A stretch of 64,000 nucleotides of DNA. It comes from Altimarinus sp041659565. GTDB lineage: Bacteria; Patescibacteriota; Gracilibacteria; BD1-5; UBA6164. The stretch covers positions 62,001-126,000 of the forward strand of contig JBAZXZ010000002.1 of the NCBI GenBank assembly GCA_041659565.1, written 5' to 3'. The translations under genes were made by a program, and so were the position numbers. Below, one piece after another: positions 44,941-56,401 of this stretch. Below the pieces are notes generated by a model. That model did not search any database. It had not been told where the DNA came from and saw only the letters and a program-made list of their open reading frames with translations. Position 1 is the stretch's first letter. Each line of letters starts with the position of its first letter.

Positions 44941-46101
44941 ATGTCTATTCTCTGAAAAATATTATCATTAAAACACAAGTTTGAGAAACCTTTTCAGACT
45001 TTGAATAATATATATATTTCTAAAAATGCTGTCTTAAATAATTTTGATATTTTTCAAAGTATGTATCCAAATTATGAGATTTTTCCAGTATTGAAATCAA
45101 ATGCATACTGACATTGAATAAAAGAAATTGCAACAATTCTCAAACAAAGGAAAATAACTTATATTGTAGTTGATAGTTATTTTGAAGCTTTAAAAATACA
45201 AGAAATAAATGATACAAAAGTACTGCTTATAGGTTATACCCTAATAGAAAATCTCAAATATATTAATTTCAAAAATATTTCACTAGTAGTTTATGATATC
45301 GAAACTTTAAAGGAATTAACAAAGATTTGAAAAAAAGTAAATATTCATATCAAGATTGATTCATGAATGCATAGACAATGAATTTATATTTATGAATTAC
45401 CAAAATTATTAGACATAATAAAAATCCATAAGCATATAAATTTAGAATGAGTTTGTTCTCATCTTGCTGATGCTGATTGAATTGATAATTCTTATTCATT
45501 ACAACAAGAAGAAACTTTCAAAAAATGAATTGAACTAATAAAAAATTATTGATTTTCACCAAAATATATTCATTTAAGTAATTCAGCTTGATCTGCAAAA
45601 TTATTCTGAAATAATTATTGTAATTCTATTAGACTTTGAATTGGACTTTACTGAGTTAATCCACTAGAAGAAACAGATAACAATTATGATAAATTAGCAA
45701 AGCTTAAATTAGCTTTATCATTTTATTCAACTCTAATTTTAAAAAAATCACTTAAAAAATGAGAAAAAGTAAGTTATAACTGAACTTTTACTGCAAAATA
45801 TAACATGACTATTTGAATAATTCCTGTTTGATATTATGAATGATTATCAAGAAAATTATCAAACAACTTTGAATTCTATTACAAAAACTCTCCATTAAAA
45901 ATCTTATGAAGAATTTGTATGAATTTAACAGTTATTGATTTAACTTGAATAGATATAAATGTATGAGATAAAATAGAAATAATTTCAAATTCACAGGATA
46001 AATCAAACAATATTTACAATCTAGCTGAAAAATCAGAAAATATAACTTATGAATGTCTTACTAGATTGTCTGAGAGTGTGAGAAGAGAGGTAGTGGAGTA
46101 A
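44941..46101 (+). CDS. alr: Alanine racemase
   Basis: 386 residues. NNIYISKNAVLNNFDIFQ, then the PLP lysine in PVLKSNAYGHGI, VDSYFEAL, HIKIDSGMHRQGI, VCSHLADADG, HLSNSAGSAKL, RLGIGLYGVNP, and the second catalytic base region YNGTFTAKY with IPVGYYEGLSR. Closing GRICMNLTVIDLTG. The enzyme makes D-Ala for peptidoglycan. It is directly after mltG and its stop abuts the stop of the convergent BRO-type gene. Confidence 0.95.
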
Positions 46102-46923
46102 TTAATTTAATTTCTTTTTTTCTTCTAAAAAATTCTGTTTTAAAATCACTTTTTTCTTTGTTTCTTTTTCTAATTGCTTTCTAGCTACTCCTGCAACATT
46201 TCCTCATCTTTTACTATCTTGTCTGATTTTTTCAAATCCAATACTATCTTCTTCTTTTATAATTTCTGTAGTAGAAGCTTCAGCAAGCATATTAAATACA
46301 AGTTCTAAATTTGTCATATTGTCTTTTAGTGAATCTTTCTTGAGTCATTTAAAATCTTTGTATTCACTTGTAGTCATATCTGACCAAGATTTCAAAATCT
46401 CGTTTGTTAAAATCGCATATTGATTTCACTCTTTTATTCACCTATCATTCCATTCACCAGTTAATTCTTTTCTTATATCAATTGATTTAAGCCTTTGTTT
46501 AATCCAATCTTCATTATATCATTTTTTTCTATATGTTGAAATAGCTCTTTCAAAAGCAAGTTCAGGATCATAAATCTCATTAATTCTTTCGTCTCATATC
46601 TTAGCTAACCATATTTTAAATGGTTCAGCTTTCTTGCTAGGAATACTTTGAATTAATCTTAAAATAGTTTTAGTATCTCATACATCTGTTAATCTCATTT
46701 TTCAATCTAAAGCCTTCATTTTCAACTGGTTACAATTTGTAACCGTTTCATTTGCTCATTCTTTTATAAGTCTATATTTCAAAACTTTCCAGTAATTTCT
46801 AGCATCATCTGAAACTTCTAAAGCCTCAATAATATCAACAATAGAAAAATACCAATCTCAAGTTTCTGAATTCCATATTTTTCTTATCTCTTTTTGTTCA
46901 AAAATTGCTAATTTTGTTTCCAT
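46102..46923 (-). CDS. BRO/ANT-type phage antirepressor-like protein
   Basis: 273 residues. The N-terminal half is a BRO-N domain: IRKIWNSETGDWYFSIVDII, EVSDDARNYWKVLKYRL and DVGDTKTILRLIQSIPS. The C-terminal part has SIGFEKIRQDSKRGGNVAGV, ARKQLEKETKKKVI, the segment typical of DinD/RhuM-like antirepressors found in many CPR genomes. These proteins are common in phage and may be domesticated. It stands alone with no other phage gene close by. Convergent with alr. Confidence 0.8.
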
Positions 46924-47034
46924 AATTTTTTAAATAAAAAGTATATACTCATATTATATACTTTTTATTTAAAATGCAAAATTTTTTTACTTTCTCAAAG
47001 TTTAATAAATAATTGAACTATTATTTTTCATAAA

Positions 47035-47451
47035 TTATTTAACTACCCTAAGATTTTTTACCCCATTTTTCACAAATTCTTGATCATACAATTCTGTTAA
47101 AGTTTCTAGTTTCATAGGATTTTTGTTTTTTTCTTCTATATCTCTTTCAGCTAGTGCTTGAATTAATTCTTCCCAAAAAACTTCATCATCTTTATCAGTA
47201 TTATAAGCTTCTATGTAACTATTTATTTCTTCATTTTCTTCTAGTTCATTACTTGCTGTGTATATATTGTCTTCTTTATCATCTTTTACATATCTTTCAC
47301 ATCAAAAATCCTTTGCAAAAGAGTAAATATGATTTGTTAATTCATCAATTTCTATATTTCTATTTTTACTTGATCAATTAATCATAGTATCTCCACAATA
47401 AACCAATTTCAATAAATCTAAGTATTGCTCTTTTGTAAATTCTATTTGCAT
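47035..47451 (-). CDS. Hypothetical protein (138 aa)
   Basis: No family recognised. Soluble and very acidic, with predicted helices: FTKEQYLDLLKLVYCGDTMI, IDELTNHIYSFAKDFG, then a DDKEDN loop and EVFWEELIQALAERD. The last part (MKLETLTELYDQEFVKNGVK) is less acidic. It ends the gene run that begins with the oxidoreductase subunits, 34 bp after korB. Function unknown. Confidence 0.65.
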
Positions 47452-47485
47452 AATATCAAAATTAAAAAATATAATTATATTTCTT

Positions 47486-48088
47486 TTACCATCTTTTAAA
47501 ACTTGGACATGCTTGAATTATATCAACTAATGCAAATCATTTGTGATTTATTGCATCTTTTATAGTTTCTTTCAATAAAGCTAGATTTGATCAATCAACT
47601 CTTTTTGCAAATCTTGCTCAGGCAATTTTTGCCAGTTCTATAGGATTAAGTGGAGTTGTAATATTACCTTCTGGTGTTGTTTTTGTTTTAGCTCAAACTG
47701 GAGTTGTTGGGCTTGCTTGACCTGTGGTTAGTGCATAATTTTCATTATTGAAAACTAGATAAGTAATATCCATATCTCTACGACAAGAGTGTATAAAATG
47801 TCACATACCAATTCCATAACCATCTCAATCTCATCAAACAGCCATAACTGTTAATTCTGGATTAGCCATTTTTACTCAAGTTGCAAAAGGTAAGGTTCTA
47901 CCATGAAGTGTTTCTGCGGCATAACCATCTATATATTGGCTAGCTTTTCAACTACACCCTACTCAAGAAACTACCACTCTATTATGACTTTCTATTCCAA
48001 GTTCCCTAAAAGCACTTTTTATAGCAGCGATAATCAAAAAATCTCAACATCAAGGACACCGTTGTATTTTATTTAATCAGCTTCTCAT
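47486..48088 (-). CDS. 2-oxoacid:ferredoxin oxidoreductase, beta subunit
   Basis: 200 residues. CPGCGDFLIIAAIKSAFRELG, then VSGVGCSGKASQYID, LHGRTLPFATGVKMANP, the thiamine-diphosphate site GGDGDGYGIGMGHFIHSCRR and VFNNENYALTTGQASPTTP, and the closing ALVDIIQACPSFKRW. This is the TPP-binding beta subunit of the pyruvate or 2-oxoglutarate:ferredoxin oxidoreductase family. It is about 80 residues shorter than many homologs because it ends right after the CPSF motif. The alpha subunit gene lies 23 bp upstream. Confidence 0.9.
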
Positions 48089-48111
48089 AGTTTATAAATT
48101 ATATGTTTAAA

Positions 48112-49773
48112 TTACTTAGTTAATTTTTCAAAATCCTCTATATAAAAAGGCAATAAGTCATATTTTCTTAAATGACTAATTTTAAGTCAATTTATATATT
48201 TTAATCCTAGTTTATCAGTTAGATAAGTTTCTAATTGTCCGCTATAATTGTGTTCTACAAATATTACTTCTTGTTTTCAAATTAATTCTTCTCTCAGTCT
48301 CTCATCTAGTGGTTTTAACATTTTTATAACTATAAGACCATAATCTAGATTATCTTTTATAAAATCTAAAGCAGTATAAGTTATAAAGCTTGTAGTTACA
48401 AGCATCTTTTTAGCATCTTTATTGTAAACCTCATATCATTTAATTCATTCTTTTTTGAAAAAATTTTCTAATTTTTTTGCTCTTTTTTCTGTCATCAAAA
48501 CTTTCTTTTCTGAATCCTCTGTTGTTGCCCCAAATTCATCATGTTCATAACTTGAAGCTATAAAATCTCAGTCTTTTGTACCTACTTTTACATAAGGAGA
48601 AATCCCATCAGGAGTAAGTTCATATCTTTTGTAATCTAAAGTTGGGTTATTTATCAATTTTCCTCTATCAATTCAAGGAGTTTTTAATTCATTAAATGAA
48701 GATTTCCCTTCAGCAAATTGTTTATCAATCAATACTATAACTATAGTTTGATATTTTTGTGCTAAGTTTAAAGCAAGTCCAGATGCATAGTATCAATCTT
48801 CCATAGTAGAAGGAACTAAAACTATATGTTCAAAATCTCAGAAAGTTGGATTCATAGCAAAGTTCATATCTCATTGTTCTAAACAAGTTGGAGTACCTGT
48901 ACTTGGTCCTGCTCTTTGAGCAAAAACTGCAACTATTGGTATCTCGGCTTGCAAAGCAAAACTAAGAGCTTCTGTCATAAGTGCAAATCATCCTCAACTA
49001 GTTCAAACCATAGAACGAGCTCAAGTAAATGAGGCTCATAAAGCAGCATTGATAACAGCTATTTCATCTTCTGCTTGTAGATAATTTACTTTTTTAGAAT
49101 TTATAACCTCAGTAAGTATAGTTGAAGCTGGAGTCATAGGATAAGCACTATAAAATTCAAGCCCATTGTCTATTGCTCCATATGCTATCATACTATTACC
49201 AAAACTAACTTTTTTTGATTCTCAAACTTTTCAGAGATTATATGATTTTATATCTTTTAAATCATAGTTTTTATATATATCTTCAACTATTCATAGATTT
49301 TTATCTACTATGTCATGTCATTTTTTTGCAAATGTATGTTCTATACTTTGAAAACTTGTTTCTACACTTAATCAAAGTAATTTAAAAAGTATTCAAAGTA
49401 AATATGTATTATCGTATTTATCATTTATTTCTATATCAAGAATTTTGAATTTTGATAAATCTATTCACTTAGCAACTACTTTTTCTACAAATTTCTTATT
49501 TGATATAATAAAAGCTCATTCTCTCAAAGTTGGTAAATTACTTTCCAAATTTTTATCATCAAAAACCACAAGCATATCAGCATACTTTGATAAACTTTTA
49601 TTTGTATCAGAAATATTTACATCAAAATGATTTAATCATCATTTAATTACTGATTGATACTCTATATTTGTAATTACTTCATATCATAGAGATGCGAATG
49701 TATCAGCTACAATATCTGCTGTTGAATTCATACCAAGTCAAGCAGGTCAACTTACTCTTATGTTTAATTTCAT
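48112..49773 (-). CDS. 2-oxoacid:ferredoxin oxidoreductase, fused gamma-alpha subunit
   Basis: 553 residues. The N-terminal ~180 form the gamma domain (VSGPAGLGMNSTADIVADTF, YQSVIKGGLNHFDVNISD). The alpha domain follows (GNSMIAYGAIDNGLEFYSAY, PMTPASTILTEV, YLQAEDEIAVINAALGASFT, GARSMVGTSGGGFALMTEAL, QRAGPSTGTPTCLEQGD). This KorA-like layout converts 2-oxoacids to acyl-CoA with ferredoxin. Pyruvate or 2-oxoglutarate cannot be told apart by eye. In a fermentative or host-dependent cell it could make acetyl-CoA or reduce ferredoxin. Confidence 0.92.
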
Positions 49774-49806
49774 AGTTAGAATTTTAAATTTAAAGTTTTT
49801 ATAAAA

Positions 49807-50004
49807 TTATTTTCCAGCTCAAGTTCAAGTTAGATCTTGTAATTGTTTCATTTGATCAGGTGTCAATTTTACTTCTTTTGTATTATTTGTATTAATCTCT
49901 TGTTTTGGAGATAATATATACAATAAAGCTGTTCAAACAATTCCAATAAGTATTCATAATAAAGCTAAAATAGCTACTATTTTTGGTAATAATCATTTTT
50001 TCAT
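49807..50004 (-). CDS. Small single-helix membrane protein (65 aa)
   Basis: One membrane helix (PKIVAILALLGILIGIVGTA, residues 7-26) after a short KKG start, then a polar tail TNNTKEVKLTPDQMKQLQDL ending in GTGAGK. It sits between a large exported protein gene (6 bp) and the oxidoreductase alpha gene (33 bp), all on the same strand. No known family. Translation uses TGA glycines within the helix. Confidence 0.65.
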
Positions 50005-50010
50005 AATAAA

Positions 50011-52752
50011 TTATTTAAGTAATAAATCTATACGATTTGGTAAATCTGTATAATTAAAAGTTGTTGTTATTATTTTTTCTCAATCTCTTTTAAAATTTAT
50101 AACACTAGATTTTAGTAAAGACAATTCGTAACTTTTTCCATTGTAATTAAAAGAAAATTTTATTACTTTAGTAGAATTTACACTAATTTCTATATTTGAA
50201 ACTTTCTCTACAAGTATGTTATTTACATAAACGATATTATTATAATAACTCATTATATTACTCATAAAATCTCTTAGAGAAAGAATTCCTAGATTTCAGA
50301 TTATAGAAATATATCTTTCATTTCATAATCAAAACTGTTCTATACTTTTATTTCAATCAGTAATATTTTTATAAATCTTTAATTTAATATTATTAAAGTA
50401 ATGATCTTTTATAAAATAATCAGAAGTTAAATAAGCTCAATATGTATTACTATTATTATTACTTCATTCACTAAATGTAAAAAAGAACTTAGCATCTTTC
50501 AGTTTTATATCTGTACTAGAAACTATTATATTGTTCATTCCTATTTGTGAAAAATCTTTTAATATATAAAACTCTCAGTTTAGTCAAAGTAATTTATCTC
50601 TTTTAAATACTAAAGTTTCTGTATCTTCTTTTAATTCAGGAATATCTGGATTATATTCTCATCAACCAGAATAATTAGATTTAGTTTTTAAAAATGTATT
50701 TATAAAAAAGTTTTTAAAATCATTTATGTTTTTATCTTCTGGTTTCGAGGATTTTTCAAATTTTTTATCCATCTGTTCTTTGATAAGCCCTAAAGGATAA
50801 GAAAAACTTTTTTTAACTCAATCTATAGATATATTTTTCAATAAATAATTATCATAGGGATATAAATCAAAAGAAAAATCTTTTCACCCTATAGTTAAAG
50901 TAAGTGAAAATACATTACCAACAGCATCTGTTTTGGTTTTTATAGAATTTTTATCAACTCAATTAAAATCAGCCAAATAATTAGTTATATCATCAACCGT
51001 ATAGAATATTTTTTTAATATCACCTCATCATATAGTCTTTATGTTATATAAATCATTTTTTTCTGATTTATATTTCTCATAATTCGTTAAGGCATTTAGA
51101 TATTCTAAAAAATTAATAGATATAAACTCGTATTCTTTTAAGTTTAAATTATCATTTTCTAAGTTTTCATTGAAAATTAACTTATTAGTATTGAAAAAAT
51201 TAATTAGATTGTTATAACTTCTATCAAATAATAAAATAATATCACTTTCAATATTTATATTTTGTTTTTTAACCAAAATAACTCATTTTTCTAAATCTTT
51301 TTCAAAGAATGCATTTCTAAAATATTCTGATAACTCTTTAAGTAAATTTATATGTAAAACCATAGCTGTTTTTTTTATTCATGCATTTCAATTTGAATAA
51401 ATATTTGTACTTAATAAAGAATATTTATTAAATACCTCTATAATACCGTTTATATCGTCTATCTTAAAATTATTTAATAAATGAGATCTTATTATATTTT
51501 CTAAAAAAGAAATGTAATATCATAACTTGATATTTTTAGAATCATTATATCAAAGCAACTTATCCTCTTCAATTTTTAATCAATTATATCATAAAAAACT
51601 ATCAGAAAAAGAAATAATTCAATTGAAAAAATTATCATTTTTTCATAAATCATACAAATTGAATATATAATAAAGCATATAATTTCATTCTAATTTTTGA
51701 AATCATAAAACTCATCATAATATTTTATCATATTTTATTTCTTTTTCTATATTCTCAGGAGCATTATCAAACAAAAACTTACTTTTAAAATAAGTTAAAA
51801 TCTTCAGCATATTATTATATTCATTTTTATTAAGCTCTTTAAGCTTATTAAAATATTCTTGAGTATCTGAATATATACTATCACTATTTTCAGTAGACAT
51901 ATAAATTTTTAATAAATTCATATATATTAAATCCTTATAGTATGCTATTTTCTTATTATCATTTATAAATATAGAATAATATTTTTTTATATAATCATAA
52001 GTCATATTATTGAAATTCTCTTTTAATATAGAATCATCAATATTATTATTTGTATATTCAGTATTAAAATAAGCTAAAATACTTCTAAAAAAAGAATTAT
52101 CTAAATTAGCGAATTTTTCTAAACTATATGAATTTGAATATAAATTTTGGTTAACATAAGATATAGAATTTAATTGAGAAACTCTAAATCAATCAGAATT
52201 TGCTAATATATTATTTAATTTTAGGTTAAAGGTAAATAACATATGAGGGTATATATATACTTTTGTTTTTGTTTTATTATCAGCTAATCATAATAATGTT
52301 AACTCAGATATATTATCCAAAGATAAGATATCTAATTTATCTGTAGATTCTGAATTTATATATAATTTAATAGGTCAGGTAAAACTTAGATTAATCCCTG
52401 ATCAAGAAATCTCATATTTTCTAGGGTAAGAAAATGAAAAAAAATACTTTCATTTTCATATTTTAAAAGAAGTATTATTATTATTTTTTTCTCTTATATA
52501 TGATCATTTTTTACTATAAAAAATTTTATCTATATAATTAAATCTATCCATAAAAATTTGTGAATTTTTGCTTACTTCAAATTCTCTAAATTCTCACTTT
52601 GTATTTTTCATTACACTGAAACTTCATTCCTTAGGAATATTAAATTTAGAATAATAATCTAATTGTGCTCAAGAATTTGATGAGAAAGTCAAAAAAGAAA
52701 TCACAAAAATTACAAATACTGATAAAAAAGATGTTATTATTTTAGGTCACAT
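50011..52752 (-). CDS. Large exported hypothetical protein (913 aa)
   Basis: No family recognised. ATG-TGA start followed by a signal peptide (ITSFLSVFVIFVISFLTFSS). The mature protein is Asn/Lys/Ile/Tyr-rich with many beta-type stretches (KYEISGSGINLSFTGPIKLY, VYIYPHMLFTFNLKL) in the first 250 residues and a mostly helical middle (MTYDYIKKYYSIFINDNKKI; ILTYFKSKFLFDNAP). Near the C-terminus strands return (NIEISVNSTKVIKFSFNYNG). Probably outside the cytoplasm. It lies between the PLD-like gene and a tiny membrane protein on one strand. Confidence 0.65.
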
Positions 52753-52830
52753 AAAAATAAAAGTTAAGTTTACAAGAATAAAAAATTTTCTTTTTATTAT
52801 TTTATTGTTTTTCTTTGTTTTTTCAATTTT

Positions 52831-53859
52831 TTATTTAAAATCCTCAAAGAAAAAATCTTTTAGTTTTGTAATTACATTCTCATTTTTAAATAAAATTCAA
52901 GTTTCTTTATTTTTATCTAGACTTGATGTGGAAAAATTGACACTTCATAGATATGCATAAGTTCAATCTACAATTATTATTTTTCCATGTTCTGTATACT
53001 TATCAAGCACTTTAACATCAAATCAAATACTTTTAAATTCATCTACTTTTGTATTTTTTTTATCTGTAATTATCTTTATATTAAGTCATTCATTCAATTT
53101 ATCTTCTAAAATTGATTGTAATCACACATCATCAAAATAAGGAAAATAAATCAAAATCTCTTTTTTTGCATTTTTAAGTAAAAACTCTATTTTTTCTCTT
53201 GAATAAAATGGTGATAACACCAAATTATCATCATAAATAAAATTTTTATCTTTTTTAAAATCAAAAACAAAATTGGCTAATATTTTTTCTAAAATCAATT
53301 TATCTTTTATAAAAAGCATAAAATCTCTGTTTTTTGTAAACATAGAATAACTAAAATTTCAAGTAGAAAGCAATAATTCATCATCAATTATAAAAAATTT
53401 TGAGTGATTTAAAGCATAATTGTTAGAATCTGACCAAATTACATCTATTTTATTTTTTATAAATTCATCATAAGTTTTTTTATTTATATTATTTGCCATA
53501 TATACATTTTTTTCCATCTCAACCTTAATATCAATTCATCTTTTTTTAGCTTTAATAAGAGCACTTCTTATCTCTTTTTCAGTAAATATATATGCTTCAA
53601 TATAAATTCTATTTCTAGCATTTCCTATTTTTTGCACTAAAGTTTTAAGCAAATTCTTATCAGGAGTTTTATAGATTTCTAAACTCTCTAGTTTTCTAAT
53701 TTTATCAAAAGAAAAATTTGAAACCTTTTCTTTTGTTTTTTCTATATTTAGTACTTCTTTTTTGTTTTCACTATGAAACAAAAAATACTCTCTAGCATTA
53801 AAAATGCTAAAAAGTATAAATAATAAAATGATTATAATTGAGTTTAGGTATTTTTTCAT
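52831..53859 (-). CDS. Phospholipase D-like protein, membrane-anchored
   Basis: 342 residues with an N-terminal anchor (SIIIILLFILFSIFNAREYF). Two HKD motifs are complete: NHSKFFIIDDELLLSTGNFS and EHGKIIIVDGTYAYLGSVNF, each with HxK(x)4D. The first domain starts with RIYIEAYIFTEKEIRSALIK. The family covers phospholipase D, cardiolipin synthase and nucleases, and the substrate is not determinable. An extracytoplasmic PLD could remodel own lipids or attack a partner cell. It lies 18 bp downstream of dnaJ. Confidence 0.85.
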
Positions 53860-53877
53860 TAATATAATATTTTTAAT

Positions 53878-54981
53878 TTAAAACAATTTATCAAAAATCC
53901 CTTTTCCTCAAACCTTCAAATTTTTTTCTTTTGCTATTTCTTCATATAATTCTCTTTCTTTAGAAGAAAGTTTTTTAGGAATTTTGATATCCAGGTTTAC
54001 AAATAAATCTCATTTACTATCTCTATCAATAAATTTCACTCAATCTGAAGCTAATTTAATAACAGTTCAAACTTGAGTTCAAGCAGCGATTTTTATGGTT
54101 CTTTTTCAAAGTATTGGTAAATTTACTTCTTTATCACATCATAAGATAGCTTCAAGCACATCAAGGTCAAGATCATAATATAAATCTTCTCCATCTCTTT
54201 TTAATCATTTTTCTTCTAAAGATACTTTAAATTTTACATATAAATCTCATTTTGTTTTTGTATTTATACCATCATTTCACTCTGAAGTCATTTTTATTAT
54301 CATACCATGGTCTATTCAAGCTGGTATTTTAAGTTCAAGTTCTACACTCTTTTTTATTCTTTTTTTTCATTTGCAAGTTCCACAAAGATGTTCCAAAGTT
54401 TCTCATGCTCATTCACATTTTTCACAAACTCAAGTATGTTCTATAACTCCAAAAACACTTTGTTGCCTATATTTTAAATAACCTGTTCAGTGACAATCAC
54501 TACAAGTTTTTTTACCACTTCAACCTTCTCATTTACAATCAACACACTCTTCCATTCTTTCGAATTTTATTTTTTGTATTCACCCATAAATACTTGTTTC
54601 TAAATCTATTTTCAAAATATATTCTAAATCTTCTCATCTAAATGATGTTTGTTTCTTTCTTGTTCTTCACCCACTAAATCATTCACTTTGATTGAAAAAT
54701 GAATTAAAAATGTCAGATATATCAAAATCGCCAGAAAAACCTCCTCATCAAAAACCACCATTTCAAACAGTTCAATATGTATCATATTGTTGTTTTTTCC
54801 CAGCATCACTAAGTACACTATATGCTTCATTTATTTCTTTGAATTTATTTTCAGCTTCTTTATCTCATCCATTTCTATCAGGATGACACTGCATAGCAAG
54901 TTTTCTATATGCTTTTTTTATTTCATCATCACTTGATGTTCTCTCAACTCCAAGTATATTGTAGTAATCTTTGTTTGACAT
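53878..54981 (-). CDS. dnaJ: Chaperone DnaJ
   Basis: 367 residues. J domain with DYYNILGVERTSSDDEIKKA, YRKLAMQCHPDRNGG (HPD motif), a Gly/Phe region rich in TGA glycines (YGTVGNGGFGGGGFSG), four cysteine pairs of the zinc domain (CVDCKGEG, CSDCHGTG, CEKCEGAG, CGTCKGKK), and the client-binding domain VELELKIPAGI. The number of TGA codons in the G/F and zinc regions is striking. DnaJ partners DnaK, which is not in this window. Confidence 0.97.
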
Positions 54982-55010
54982 AAATTATCTTTTTTATTTA
55001 TTTAATTATT

Positions 55011-55045
55011 CCAATAATCCTGAAAACAAGTTTCAGGATTATTGG
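55011..55045 (-). terminator. Hairpin after tRNA-Trp
   Basis: CCAATAATCCTGAAA and TTTCAGGATTATTGG form a 15-bp stem with a 5-nt loop, 15 bp downstream of the tRNA on the minus strand. The T run is weak. Confidence 0.6.
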
Positions 55046-55060
55046 TTTATTATTATTTTA

Positions 55061-55135
55061 TGGCACCCCCACTAGGAGTCGAACCTAGCATACAGGATTT
55101 GGAGTCCTGCGTTATAGCCGATTAACTATGGAGGT
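55061..55135 (-). tRNA. tRNA-Trp (anticodon CCA)
   Basis: 75 nt. Acceptor stem ACCTCCA with TGGGGGT, anticodon arm AGGACTCCAAATCCT giving CCA, T arm CTAGGTTCGACTCCTAG, and encoded CCA end. It reads UGG only, in line with UGA being glycine. Confidence 0.95.
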
Positions 55136-55138
55136 AAA

Positions 55139-55175
55139 AAATAGTGAAAAAATGAAAAATTCACTTTTCACTATT
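55139..55175 (-). terminator. Terminator of tsf
   Basis: On the minus strand AATAGTGAAAA and TTTTTTCACTATT pair and a T run follows. It lies 10 bp past the tsf stop and just before tRNA-Trp. Confidence 0.75.
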
Positions 55176-55184
55176 AATTATTCA

Positions 55185-55964
55185 CTAAATAGAAAATCTA
55201 TAAAAAGCTTCTAATGTATCTTCTCAGATAAAATGTTTAACTTTTAAATCAGGATTAATAACAAATGCCTGTTCAAGTAATGAAATATCATCTTTAAATT
55301 TATTAATTTTTCAGATTAATATATTTTCTAGTACTTTTTCTGGTTTTCCTACCATTTTTGGATCATTTTTCATTATTTCCATTTGAATAGATTTTTCTTT
55401 TTCCACAGATTCTAAACTTATATCAGAAGTAGCTAGAAAATCTGGATTAGTAGCTGTTACATGCATAGCAACTTGTCTAAGTTTTTCACTATCTGTATCA
55501 GATTTCTTTGATACAACTACTGCAGCTAATTTACCATTTGAATGAACATAAGATTCTATTTTATTTCATTCAATTACTTTAGCTACTTTTATAGTCATAT
55601 TTTCTCAAAGTTCTAAAACTGATTCATTTTTAGTTTGTTCCATTTCTTCAAGAGATTTTCCACTTTTTAACATATCCATAAGACGAGAAACCAATTTTTG
55701 AAATCATTCTGATTTTGCCAAGAAATCAGTTTCACAAGTCAATGTTAATACATAACATTTACTACCTTCACATTCAACTTTGATATATCATTCTGAAGTT
55801 TCTCTATCTGCTTTTTTTGCAGCTTTTGATAAACCTTTTTTTCTTAATTCTTCCATAGCTTTTTCCATATCTCATTCAGTTATAGTAAGAGCATTCTTAC
55901 ATTCCATCATTCAAACTCAAGTTCTTTCTCTAAGTTCTTTTACTTGTGCAGCTGTAATTACCAT
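55185..55964 (-). CDS. tsf: Elongation factor Ts
   Basis: 259 residues. The UBA-like N-terminus TAAQVKELRERTGVGMMECK with NALTITEGDMEKAMEELRKK is diagnostic. The core follows (GYIKVECEGSKCYVLTLTCE, TDFLAKSEGFQKLV, HVTATNPDFL). EF-Ts exchanges nucleotide on EF-Tu. The TGVGMM motif glycines are TGA. It follows a small membrane protein and rpsB on the same strand. The usual rpsB-tsf order is kept, with one inserted gene. Confidence 0.97.
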
Positions 55965-55986
55965 ATTTTTAAAATTAAAAAATAAA

Positions 55987-56316
55987 TTATTTGCCTAATG
56001 CATTGATTTTTTTATCTAATTCATCGATAAAATATATATTTATTTCATTTCATTTATAAGCCTTAAATCAAAAATAAGAACTAATAAATAAATACACAAT
56101 AAAAAAAATTACTAAAATCGATCAATAAAAAAGAAAAATTTTAATTAGAACTGATAATACCACATATAATATAAAAAAATATATTCAATATTTTATATTT
56201 TTTTTATAAACATCTGTTTTTATTTCATCTAAAAAATATAAAACAATAGCTAATAATGGGATATAACAAATTGCATTTTTAAAATTATCTTTTTGAGATG
56301 TTTCGTTTAAATCCAT
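55987..56316 (-). CDS. Small polytopic membrane protein (109 aa)
   Basis: Three likely membrane segments: AICYIPLLAIVLYFL (15-29), YGIYFFILYVVLSVLIKIF and LVIFFIVYLFISSYFGFKA. It ends in a charged tail (FIDELDKKINALGK). The arrangement resembles DUF4870/Tic20-like small membrane proteins. It is wedged between rpsB and tsf, which are normally adjacent, so it may be a lineage-specific insertion into this operon. Confidence 0.65.
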
Positions 56317-56401
56317 AAAAAACTTTTAAATAATAAAACGAAGTAAACGATAAAAAAAATTCTACCGTTTAATCATTTATTTATCTTAATCTATATTTAA
56401 T

